From NCBI GenBank assembly GCA_038501195.1, contig JBBPUQ010000004.1:1922001-1986000 (forward strand): a stretch of 64,000 nucleotides of DNA. The letters are read 5' to 3'. Under the pieces are notes generated by a model. It searched no databases. It saw only the letters and a list, made by a program, of their open reading frames with translations, and was not told the origin of the DNA. Below, piece after piece: positions 36,770 through 47,199 of the stretch. Both the position numbers and the translations under genes were made by a program. Source of the DNA: Nemania diffusa. Taxonomy: Eukaryota > Ascomycota > Sordariomycetes > Xylariales > Xylariaceae. The stretch's first letter is position 1; each line of letters starts with the position of its first letter.

Positions 36770-37265
36770 AGAGCGCAAGAATGTACGTGAAAGCTGAGAG
36801 GCCGCAGGACGCCACGAATGAAGCAGCAATCGTGTGGCTTCGTCTAAGACAACATAAACATTGTATAATATCCTAGCCTCGATTAAAGGGGGTAGGGAGA
36901 CCGCCTAAGCTGGAACAAGCAGCTTCTAGGCTGATAGACGATAACCAAAGCATATGTGATGAGTTACAGGCCAACTTTGTTACTAGAACTCCAACGTCTT
37001 GGCTCTGCACCAGAGCTAAAACCTAAGAAGGCTTCCACGTCTATGTATATGATCTTATGAGACCACCATGAGAGTTGGTTTGCAGCGGCGGTAGTGCTAA
37101 ATGTTTTATGAATGCCATGCTCTCCCATTACCATCATCGCTAGTGTAAAGACTTAAACAAACTCCTCGTAACGCCAATAACATTTCACCGTCTCTTAAAT
37201 TCATCTCATAAGCATCGCCCAAACCAGCGGAATCCTCGACAATGAATAGTGCAACCTTATAACCT
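36770..37265. other. convergent 3' intergenic region, RPN8 / SWIM protein
   Basis: About 0.5 kb of 3' flanking sequence shared by two converging genes. No further feature seen. Confidence 0.5.
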
Positions 37266-38090
37266 TTATAGATCTCCAACCAAACCAGCACCCTCTTCTC
37301 TACTCACCGAACGCTGCTCTATATACCTGCCCAGCACCGCGCTCCACTTCTCAGCCAACACGCAGGCGAGAAGGTGCTTGCAGCAGGGGACGCCTCCCGC
37401 GCCATCTCTCCCGTCAGCGCTCAGGCCGCCGAACTCCCACGGCCATTCTGCATCTCCACGCCGGTCCCGCACGTCCTCCCCGGATGTAGCTGCGGGGAAG
37501 ATATGATACCTGCTCGCCGCGGGCTCGGGCGCAGACGAGAAAGTGGGGGAGGGGAGGGGCGGGAAGGCGGAGAAGGCGAAGGCTGCGCAGGTGCAGTTCC
37601 AGCTTTCAAGATGTACTATGTAGACCCGGCCACTTGAAGATGTTGGTTGGTGGCGCCTGTGGGAGCGTGGTTGGGCTGAGGAGACGAGGTGGCAGAGAGG
37701 TCGCTCGCTGCTACTGTCTTGCTTCTCTGGGGTGTTTGGGTCTTCTTGATCTGGGTTTATAGTGAGACCTGGGTCTGTTTGGAGAGTGGTAGAGCGCTGC
37801 GCATCATCTTGCTTGAGGATCACGCGGGTTACGAGCCGTCTGTCTAGGAGATCCAGGGCAGGGAGTAGTGTAGATGGATATAGCACGTGTAACGTGGTGA
37901 GAAGGGGACGATAAGACGGTGGTATAAGTCTAAATGGATTGGTCGATGGCGTTGTGCCGATATGTTGGTTTGAGGACCTATGAGATGAAATGACGTTTGT
38001 GGTGGTGGTGGTAGTGTTACTTATAGGGATGGATGGGAGGCTTGAGATGAGAGATGTTAGGAGATCCCTCGGGGTTGGGAGTGTCGTCAT
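37266..38090 (-). CDS. SWIM zinc-finger protein, Shu2/Sws1-like
   Basis: Single exon, 274 residues. A SWIM signature is visible as C166-T-C168, a 68-residue insert, then C237-K-H239 (W-N-C-T-C-A-A-F-A-F, later P-C-C-K-H-L-L-A-C-V-L). The short N-terminal helical part (L-L-T-T-L-H-V-L-Y-P-S-T-L-L-P-A-L-D-L-L-D) before the finger, the small size and the single C-terminal finger match the Sws1/Shu2 family, which works with Rad51 paralogues in homologous recombination. The middle (about 95-155) is low-complexity and polar. The insert between the two halves of the finger is longer than usual. The assignment is by architecture, so a generic SWIM protein is possible. Confidence 0.7.
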   Translation of the reverse strand: MTTLPTPRDLLTSLISSLPSIPISNTTTTTTNVISSHRSSNQHIGTTPSTNPFRLIPPSYRPLLTTLHVLYPSTLLPALDLLDRRLVTRVILKQDDAQRSTTLQTDPGLTINPDQEDPNTPEKQDSSSERPLCHLVSSAQPRSHRRHQPTSSSGRVYIVHLESWNCTCAAFAFSAFPPLPSPTFSSAPEPAASRYHIFPAATSGEDVRDRRGDAEWPWEFGGLSADGRDGAGGVPCCKHLLACVLAEKWSAVLGRYIEQRSVSREEGAGLVGDL

Positions 38091-38296
38091 ATTTCATTCA
38101 TTTTGTATAAGAGATTATTATATGTATTGATCAAATATTTATTCGCATTCATCTGTCTTAAAAGTATGGTTGTAATGAGATAGGATGTGATGCAATCTTG
38201 TGTTGATTGAATCTATGTACTTACATAGTGTGAATACAGTGTCTATATCGTATAGACATACTGTATGCAATTAGGGGAATTAATTACACACGCCTC

Positions 38297-41154
38297 TTAC
38301 AATACCATAGTCCACTGCACAGCTTTACGTCTCATCATCGCCAGCAAGCCGAGCGGTAGATACTTCTCGTCGACAAGCCTAAAGCCGCCCCAGCCCTCTT
38401 TGAGTTCGTCTTGGTACAATTGCAGCACCCATTTGATCTGGAGCACTTTTGGATCATCCACATTCTTGAAGCCAGCACGAGACAGCGCCTTTGTTACAAA
38501 CCGATCTAGATCTGCACCCTTCTGAGTAGGCACCTCTAGAAGTTTACTGTAGGCCACCTCGAGAAGAGGGCTTGTGGATTCGCGATAGCGCGTGTACTCC
38601 TCGAAGGTCCACAGATCATCGCCGGCACCCGGAGTCAGCGCCTTGTCCAGGACTATCCGTGCAAATTCGGACCAGAAGCTGTCGACATAGACCGTACGGA
38701 GGTGGTGAAGGCGCTCTTCTGCGGTGCTGAGCTTCACAATTTTCTTATGAGCTTTGTCGAACTCTGCCTTTTCGTCGGCCACTACAACGAGAGGGTCAGC
38801 CAGTGCTAATATCATCTTTGATGCAGCTAGTGGGTAACTCATGGGATATAGGACCACAGCAGGGGAGACTTACGGTATTTACGCATGATGTCATCAGGCG
38901 ACGACTGCCTCTTTTTATCGAGGAATTTATTCCGGAAAGCCAGATATGGAATGAATGGATTCTTAACGCCCAAGCCACCCATTTTCTCGGGCAGGAAGAT
39001 GAAGGCGTCCGGGAGGTCTGAAACTCCAAACCGTTCCTTGATCTTAGATTTAAGGTAGTCAACAACATTGCCTTCGATGGCGGATTGGTTCTCCTCGTCC
39101 TGGGCAGATCCCGAATTTTGTTTGAAAAGAACGCCCTGGATTCGCTGGTATGTCTGTAGCACACTGTCTACATGCTTCAGACCAAAACAGTATGCAGGCT
39201 CTCCAAGAGTGTGGCTGAAGAATCGGCCGATGCAACTATTCCACGTCTTGACCCAGTCGAGAATATTGTTGCAGGCTGCAAGCTGCTTCTGCAACTGAAC
39301 TACATGCTCGTCGATTTGACCTTGATCTAGAACCCACTCTCCGCTGTCCTCGTCTAGAAGAAGGTGACCGATCCGGACTAAACCTTCAGGGAGTGTGGCC
39401 TCGATTTCAGCATCCCGACTCTTCTCCGGGTTGGTCAGATAAACTGAACCAGTTTTGCTCTTATTGAACTGGACACCCATAATATCTGCGAACTTTTCCA
39501 TCTCTTTCCATGCCCGAGCGCAGCGTGAAGGCTCTCCACACAAGAATAGATCGTCATGAAGGCGGTAGAGCAGCATCCCTGTTGTTTTATTGACAGCAAG
39601 GTCCATGATAAACAGAATCATCTCCCCAATAAGTTTCTCCGGTGCGTGAGCCATTGGTACGCCCCGCTGCCGAATTCTTGGCTCGCCTGTTGACGATGTC
39701 GCTGGTGTCCAGGTCATGTTGAGGGGTGCCTGCAGGACCTTTCGATAGAAAGACACCATTTTCTCAGAATATCCCAGAAAGCGCATGACTGTGAATATAG
39801 TTGAGTGCGGGAGCCCAGTAGCGTACCATTGCAGGTCTGACTGAACAACCGCTGTCTCACCGTGTAGTGTACGATTCACTATGGCCTCGGCAGCTAAAGT
39901 CCGGAGGAGCCCTTGTTTAACGTTGGCGTTTTCATTTACTTTTTCATTTATCTTCTTCCCTCTTTCGTCCTCATCTGCGTCGTCCTCTTGGACAGCGCCG
40001 TCGTTGACATATGCTCGATTCTTGCCGATTGTTGTAACAGAAGCCGGGAGCTGTGACAAGAAGAAGGAACTTCGAAATAAGCTTGAGCGAGTGTTGTTCA
40101 CCGACTCAGTACCCAATCTCGTCCCACTGAAGTATTCATATCTCACACGATCGATGCTCGGTATACCTTTGCCTGCCGTCCAATCCCAACCCCCATCACG
40201 ATCATCCAAGAAATTGGTTAGGGCCTTCTTTAGTTCGACACAGTTCTTAATGCCGACGTAGTGGATGAAGATGGCTTGTAATACATCTTCATCCATCCAG
40301 ATTCGATATTTTCCATTCAATTGTTGCCGTGGCAGAACTGGTATGCCCTGCTCACCAGCTTCCCAAGACCAATTATCAAAGTCGGCAATCCGCAGATTTA
40401 GAACATCAGCAATTTCATCGAGAACCACTGGGCTTTCGAGGAATTCTCGTAGGATATCCTGCTTCTCGTCGCTGAGGAGATCCTCAGCAAGTAGTCCATT
40501 CACACACCAACGCAGGGTATCCCTGTCAAACGGTTCGTCTGAATCCAGTTCATGGGTTTCAATGTAAGATCTAAGACTCTCTAGCGCTTTTGCGGATTCG
40601 TCACTATCGAAGAGACCCTTTAAGTACTCTTCGATTCTAGCCTCATCCGTCTCGAGCGGCGTGAAAACAACTTTTTCGAACTTGTCGCAGAGCTCCTGGA
40701 GATGTTTTTCGTGGCGGTTGACATCGCTCGACTCGTCGGCAGAGTCAGGCGCTTCGCTCATTGGCGTTGACGAGTTCATCCATTCGGTCACAAGACGAGA
40801 CCATAAATAGCCTATGCTGAGTTTCCGACTCTGCACTTCTAGTTTTGAGCGGAGCAGTTCCTCGTATGACTGAAGCATCTTAAACGGAACAGAGGGGTCA
40901 TAGCTAGATTGCTGAAGCCATAGATCAATGTTCGAAATTCGGGAATCCTTGACTAGGTCTGCCTCGCAGAGATTCTTCACGCCGCGAAGAAGCTGGGTGA
41001 TCCGCTCATGGATATTGTTTGGGTGCTCTGCAGCCGCAGATAGCACCTCGTTTTTCCGAGACTCATATCTGCCTCGTTGCTTCTCAATCTCGCGAATCTT
41101 CGTCAGCGAGATCGACTGCATAGTCTGAGAGAGGGCCGACGATGATTGCGCCAT
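38297..41154 (-). CDS. rvt: rvt: domesticated single-copy reverse transcriptase-like protein
   Basis: Exons 38874-41154 and 38297-38781; donor GTAAGT, CTGAC branch region and acceptor TTGTAG; 921 residues counted from the ATG at 41154 (context ACAATGGC). An in-frame ATG at 41178 adds 8 residues. The N-terminal third is helical with no known enzyme motif. The RT core contains R-Q-R-G-V-P-M-A-H-A-P (about 495-505), the catalytic box L-Y-R-L-H-D-D-L-F-L-C-G (D534, D535) and then F-N-K-S-K-T-G-S-V. The L-H-D-D box, the position of the intron-poor gene among housekeeping genes, and the lack of endonuclease, RNase H, gag or repeats fit the fungal rvt family rather than a retrotransposon. Known members polymerise nucleotides in vitro and respond to starvation or translation stress; the role is unknown. 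Confidence 0.88.
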
Positions 41155-42430
41155 TGTTGCCGCGTGAGGAGATATCATATACAAAGAGGATGTTAGGAGG
41201 CGATACTAGGTAAAGTGTGATCGTGTATCTCTCTAGTAAACAAAACAAGCTTTCGGCTCTCATATATACGCAGATAGTATGTCTACCCCTTGCTTGTCGC
41301 TTCGTTGCCTGTCGCTCAGCTGAACGCCATTACCAGGGTTGGATGGTCCGCAGTTCACACTAGTAGGTAGCCACCTACACTACGCAGTAAACATCTCGAT
41401 CTCTACCAACCATCTCTCCAGGGACGAAAATGGTGAATGTTTCCTCTCTTGACATTTATTGAGAGAGTTAGGAGACTATGCAATTTTTCATGTGATTGGT
41501 GGAGCTAACCAATTATAGTCTCAGCACAATCGTTTAACGCGCAAGACTTATAACTACGTACATATCGTGTATACTTGGTAAGCTATCTGGTAGGCATGTC
41601 ATTCGAGTCTTTACGCATAGAAGCCCGGGGCGACGCTGCTTATTAGGCAGCATAGCCAGAGCAAAATCTATACAGATTTATCAAGTGCATATCTACCTCC
41701 CACCTAGAATTAGCTGACGCACACAGCTCGTAGGCAACTTTCCCCCGATACGACTATCACCCGCAGCAGCTGAAACTACCAACCCTGTCACTGGTCAAGT
41801 TCCTGTGATTGATAACAAAAGGACTCCTATTACGCTACCTATAAGCAGCGAGGTATTGGCCCGTGCGATGCCCTATGGCGGTGTGGAGCCCAAGTTTCCC
41901 GGGGTCCTGTGTCGTGAACAGCCCAGGAATTGAAGACTATCTTACGATCGTACTTCGTAGTTATTCTATCTACTACAACGCTTACTTCAAGAGCCGGATA
42001 CTTCTCGTAAACTTCGATCACACCCTCGAGACTTAAGCGAAGTACTATTTATAAAATCATTGAAACTAGGCAATAGTCAGTTTTCAGCTTAGCTCCAAGA
42101 TCTAATAGCGTGTCTATGCCATGTATGGTCCAACAAGGATCGGTAGTGCTAAAAGTGATCAACCATGTTGTATTGCGTCGCGATCTCTTCTACCTTAATT
42201 ATGATACAGGTTTATTAATGCGTTGAAATGAAGATTTTTCATTATATAGTACTAGTGTAGTCCCAGCAAATTCATTGATTCTTTTTAAAACGCGATAATT
42301 ATCTTCACAAACCTGATCTTGCGAAGGTAGCGAGGTGAGGTGAGGCTATCCCCGCATTGTGACTAGAAAGCCTAAAGCCGCTATAAGATATAGTGTCAAA
42401 TAGTCCTGCTAGCCATTAGTTACTTAGTAA
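41155..42430. other. intergenic, rvt promoter side to tRNA-Gly
   Basis: About 1.3 kb, no gene supported; only one short minus-strand frame at 41839-42021. Confidence 0.5.
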
Positions 42431-42501
42431 GCATCAGTGGTTTAGTGGTAAAATCCATCGTTGCCATCGATGGGCCCCGTGTTCGATTCACGGCTGATGC
42501 A
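42431..42501 (+). tRNA. tRNA-Gly (anticodon GCC)
   Basis: 71 bases with full cloverleaf. The acceptor stem pairs GCATCAG with CTGATGC. The anticodon stem CATCG/CGATG closes loop TTGCCAT (anticodon GCC). The T-arm contains GTGTTCGATTCAC. No intron. Confidence 0.95.
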
Positions 42502-42743
42502 TTTTTTCTTCATTTTTGCTCTTCATACAAGGAGCAAGACCTACCTTCTATTCTCAAATCTTATCTTCAGATCTTTTTACATAATAGAGCTGAAGATATA
42601 TTTGGAATGCTGCAAATTAGATATCTAAGTTAACGCAATATTCAAGCGTAGATATACATGTGTTTAAGCTTTAGAAGAACGATATGCATAATTCTTATCT
42701 TCTATAATCGTCATCTTCTATTAGATTGCTGTATGTCTACTCT

Positions 42744-45018
42744 CTAGATCAATGTGACTATTTGGGGAGCATCACTGGGGCCAAAGGCTTCATTCAGTAT
42801 TGGCGTTTCCAACCGGTCTAAGAAAAGGGTTGCGATACCTATTCTCTTCCAAGCGTGAGGGTCTTGGACCTGGTCGTAAGTTTGCGCCCGCAAAATGAGG
42901 CCAGTAGCCCGCGCATCGCTATTAACGTGCAGATATAAAAACATCCCTGGCACGGTCGGAAATACATCAAGATCCATAGAATCTTCAATATCTAGTCTTC
43001 CGAAAGCGAATGTTTTCCTACTGTCGCTAGCTCCATGTCCATTCCGAGTAGCTTCGAGGATCAAGTCATAGGAGAAGAAGTCCCTACCCCTTCCCGAACC
43101 ACCATGCTTCTGGATTCTGTCAAATCGCTTCACTAGGCTTTTGACTTTGAGAAAACCGGGGTCGATTGAGCGCGGATTGGGGCGCTCTTGATCTATGTCA
43201 AGCACTTCAAAAGGTTGCTTGGCAAGATAGCTTAGCAGAGTATCCGGGCGGGACTGCTGCGAGTTCCTAAAATCTCTCTGCCAGAGATATATCTGTCCCT
43301 CAACTGCAGCCCAGGACCAACTAGGGGCACGCCACACGTCGAGACGCTCGGCTTTACCGAACGACACACACCAGAGCAATTCGTCCCGAAGATTCGATTT
43401 CCACATGCCAGCAAACCGGATGTATTCATAGCCTGTCACTGCGGCCATCTCCTCCGCTACACTCTGAATAGCTGGGAGCTTGTCCGTGCCAATCGTCAGG
43501 TTGCGTGAGCTATACTCGCAGACGAAAAGCTGCCAGTGCTGATGGAGTTCTTCGAAGGAAACTGATTCACCGCGCGGCCACAAGGTACTATTAATCATGT
43601 CGGATTCTTGCGTGGGCTCGTTTTCTTCGGATCGCAAACAGCCCCGACATTCAAAGAATATCTTGTTCCGGCAGAAGTGCACCATTCTCGTCGACAAGCT
43701 ACGCTCCTGCATTGTCCACGCCCTTGTGTTCCACTTAGATCCATTCACGGCGAACATGCGGTAGCTATCCTGCGAGTTATCATAGTCATAGACAATCATA
43801 TAGTCGTCGCCAGAAGCGGACCGTTCCCCTGTAACTGGAAGAGAATAAGCAACTTTTACTGCTGGGATGGAATCGATATTTCTTTCCAGGAACCCATTAT
43901 GGCAGGATATAGCTGAGGTGGCGACGATAGTAACGAGGGCATAGCGGTAAACGAGATGCATGAGGATAGCTTCTTCTCTCCAGTCACCCAACGAGTCCTG
44001 TATTATACACAGCGAGTCGATCCATAAGTACCTCAGCCCGAGGCGCACACATACGTGCGCTGCGTCGACGAAGTTCTTCGGGAGCTCGGCCTCCTTAATG
44101 CCATCCTTGAATCGGTAGAGGTTCGATAACAAGAGGCAAAGAGGAGGCGATGGAGTCTGATTGCCCCAAACGTGGCTCAAAGCAGCGAATTTAGCTCCGG
44201 CTGGAATATCACGATCTAGGGATTCAACGAGACGTATCTCGAGGCCGTGGTCTCTATAGTCGATCTCTAGAAGCCGGCTAGGGATCCAATTTGAAGCTGT
44301 CTCAGCGTTGAAACACTGAGGGTGGGTATTCAAGCAATTGTCAATCCAATACTTGATCTTCATGACATTTTCGTCTGAGAGTGTCGTTGGGCTGGGCAGC
44401 TGCCGCCTCCATTCTAGTCGAGGGGAATTTAGATCTTGTGTTGTGTAAGCACGAGTACTAGGGCTCATCGATCCAATCCACCAGCATACCTATGGAATCG
44501 AAGACAGGAAACTCGAACTCTTCTGTACCCCAGGGGCTACCGTCTACGAAACGCAACGTTCCGGTAACCGGCCGACAGGTCACCCACAGAGATGTGACTG
44601 CACCACCACGTTGATGTCCATCCTGAGGAGGGAAAGTCTCTTCGTCCTGGACGGAACCACTAGGCGAATACGGGAAGAAATTAAAGAAGGCTTGTAACTT
44701 TACTTTTTGGTCCCATGGTTCGCTAAGTTGCTTCTTTTGTCGTTCCGACGATACCCATACGAGTCTACCATTGCTTTGCTCAATAGATGAAATGTCTTCC
44801 CGGGGGATTGAAGTAAGCCTTCGCCATATTAGAGAGCACAATTTACAGCCGGCTTGGGCAGACGATGCAAGGCTTGGGTATGTGGGATACAAGTCTTCCC
44901 TGTTGAAAGGTGTCCCGAGAGTTGAGGTTTGAATTTCTGTAAGTTGACCCCGATCAGGTACGATCGCCGCGCAGGTAGCGCAAGGTAGATGCGCTGGCCC
45001 ATCTGCTATAGATGTCAT
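42744..45018 (-). CDS. HET-domain protein (heterokaryon incompatibility type)
   Basis: Exons 44490-45018 and 42744-44413 give 732 residues. Two overlapping frames are joined by a 76-bp intron (donor GTATGC, acceptor ACTAG) that restores phase. Residues 1-175 are the usual cysteine-containing front part (C-A-T-C, then A-G-C-K-L-C-S-L-I-W). The HET domain runs from about 253 to 410: F-A-A-L-S-H-V-W-G, then L-G-L-R-Y-L-W-I-D-S-L-C-I-I-Q-D, then A-L-V-T-I-V-A-T-S-A. The C-terminal half includes W-N-T-R-A-W-T-M-Q-E-R and A-P-S-W-S-W-A, also typical. HET domains trigger cell death in non-self recognition; HET has a TIR-like fold. The 76-bp intron lacks a canonical branch site, so a frameshift is a less likely alternative. 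Confidence 0.88.
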
Positions 45019-45456
45019 GTTGTGTGAACCGTGATAGAGGGCTTTCTACAACACTGCTGATTTAAGCATAATGAATCTAAGGCGTGGCCTGTAGGCGCAG
45101 CTCAATACCCTGTTGTGATTCAGCAGGGATCCTTCACCTCCGGCATACTCTCAAGGGTGGTGCAAGGTTAACTGGAAACTCCTCCAACCATTACCCCGCC
45201 TTATCTAGCATCTCCTCGCAGTAATTGCGTGCCCCTTTGAGTATTTCACACAGAATATCAAAGTGGATTACTTAATGAATATATATATAGAGGCTTGATG
45301 GTGGATATAAAAGTGTCAAACAGAAAACTAGCATATATCGCTAAAATGTGCGTGAAAACGGGTATGTCAACGTAATCCCTTAAACCCCCTATTGAACGCC
45401 TATTGACCTTTTGTCGATCAATCCACATGTATAACTTCCTGATTTGAAGACCAACT
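45019..45456. other. intergenic between the HET gene and alpha-amylase
   Basis: Promoter of the HET gene and 3' flank of the amylase gene, both on the minus strand. No further feature. Confidence 0.5.
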
Positions 45457-46964
45457 TCAAACTGCAAGTAACACGACAGGCAGGCCATTCGTAGTAGTGA
45501 TACACACATTGCCACTAGCATCTGCCGTGTATGATCCGGAGTTAAAGACGTCATTCCACTGCCCGTTCGGCACCTGGGTGTTGAAACAGTGAGTCGCAGC
45601 CGATCCAAGTCCACTATTAGTCGTTAGAACGACGAGGTCACCATCTGCCCTGCTCCAAGCGTACGCAGTGTCCGCAACGTATAAGTGGGCTTGGTCATCG
45701 GCGGCAAGCCCCCCAGCGGATTTTCTGGCTGCAGATAACTTAGAGATGGCCTGGTAGAGCTCGGCATCCGTGTTGAAACCGCTCCGCCAGAGGTCCTCGC
45801 GATTGGCGGGGTCGGCGCCCCCAGAGTAGCCCTGCTCCGTACCATAGTACACGATCGGGATACCTCGGGACAGTATAACATATGCCAATGCGTTCTTGAG
45901 AAGAGACAAGTCGTTCTTTGTGTTCAACCATCGGGCATTGTCGTGATTGTCCAAGAAAGTGCCTAGCGCGGTAGGGTCGGGGAAGGCGGAGCTGATCTGG
46001 TTGTGCATGTCAACCATGGCTTGGCTGCTCCCCGTCTGTTGGTAGAAAGCGTTCATCGGATAATAGAGGGGGTAGTTCAACAATCCCGACATTAGATCGG
46101 CATATCCCGCAACGTATGTGACATCGCCGTCGAAGACCTCGCCGATTGTGTAGACTCCGGCGGCGGATGAGAAGCCAGGCCAGAACGCTTTGTCGACGTG
46201 CTTCACTGTATCGATGCGAACACCATCGAATGAATAATCGGTCACCAGGGAGCTGATCCAGTTTTGGTATAAGGTTTGGACCTCAGCGCTCTCGGTATTT
46301 ACGTCAGGGAGACCTGCGATGCGGCAGAATTCTATACTGGTCTGGTTGGAATAGTCGATGTCGCAGGCTGCATGGTATGAGCTGTCTTGATTCATTGGTG
46401 CTGGACTGTCGTCTGCGATGGCGGCCATGCCCATGTGATTCGCGACCACATCAACCATGATATATATGCCCTAGTTTAAGTAGTCAGTGAATGGAAAGGT
46501 TGGGATGCAGAAAAAAAAAAGGTTTATCTCTTACCATGTCATGAGCAGCACTGACTAGGCTCTTAAGATCGTCTGCTGTGCCGTAGTTCGAGTTGATGCT
46601 ATCTAGATCTTGTGCCCAGTATCCATGGTATCCACCGTCGCTGTCTAAGTTTGGTACATCGATTAGTACTCAAGCAACACTTCCTTGTAGAGGTGGACTT
46701 ACTTGTCACAACGGGCGTTATCCATATAGCATCGAAGCCCATGCCAGCAATATAGCCAAGCTTGGATTCGAGGCCTTGGAAAGTACCGCCACAGTAGTTG
46801 CTAAGATTACCACATGCGTCGCCTCCCGTATCATCGCTGCTGCGGGCTATACGGTCGGTCAGCGCGAAGTAGATATTCCGAGACTTCCATGCTGCTGTGT
46901 CCGCCGCGAGCGCGGGCAGGACTAGCTGAAAAAAGACAACGATTGAAGAGCCCGAGACACGCAT
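45457..46964 (-). CDS. secreted alpha-amylase, GH13
   Basis: Exons 46703-46964, 46535-46644 and 45457-46470 give 461 residues. The signal peptide [20 protein letters not shown] is followed by [13 protein letters not shown], the usual fungal start. Conserved regions are complete: D-V-V-A-N-H (region I), G-V-R-I-D-T-V-K-H with nucleophile D211 (II), G-E-V-F with acid/base E235 (III) and F-L-D-N-H-D with D301 (IV). It hydrolyses internal alpha-1,4 bonds of starch outside the cell. It is slightly shorter than Taka-amylase and has no starch-binding domain. Upstream lie a TATATAAA box and a CGG-N8-CGG site (separate entries). Confidence 0.95.
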
Positions 46965-47063
46965 GGTTGCGATCGGTAATGGCGGCGCTTATGAGACTGA
47001 GCGAATGGGATCTGACGATACACGAGACAGGAATTTACAATTCCGAGAATGTGTATCACTATG

Positions 47064-47071
47064 TTTATATA
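47064..47071 (-). promoter_or_regulatory. TATA box of the alpha-amylase gene
   Basis: TATATAAA on the minus strand, 100-107 bases before the amylase ATG. Confidence 0.55.
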
Positions 47072-47169
47072 CTTATGAGATGATGCCTCCGATGACAATT
47101 ATCGCGGTCCGAAATTGTGGCCGGTCGCTCGGCCGATGGAGCCTCCCTAGGGTCGCCAGGGGATGCGGA

Positions 47170-47183
47170 CGGCGCCATGTCGG
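47170..47183. promoter_or_regulatory. AmyR-type CGG-N8-CGG site upstream of alpha-amylase
   Basis: CGG, eight bases, CGG, about 206 bases before the ATG. In aspergilli the Zn2Cys6 activator AmyR binds CGG-N8-(C/A)GG in starch-degradation promoters. A single match in a GC-rich stretch could be chance. Confidence 0.4.
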
Positions 47184-47199
47184 CTGGATTAATTGGTCG

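Noticed and set aside
38297..41154. LINE-type retrotransposon
   Set aside because: There is no endonuclease, RNase H, gag, poly-A or target-site duplication. The L-H-D-D box and gene setting fit rvt.
44458..44468. HET protein as two overlapping genes or a frameshifted pseudogene
   Set aside because: A GTATGC...ACTAG intron (44414-44489) joins the two frames in phase and removes the stop, giving the usual HET protein architecture.
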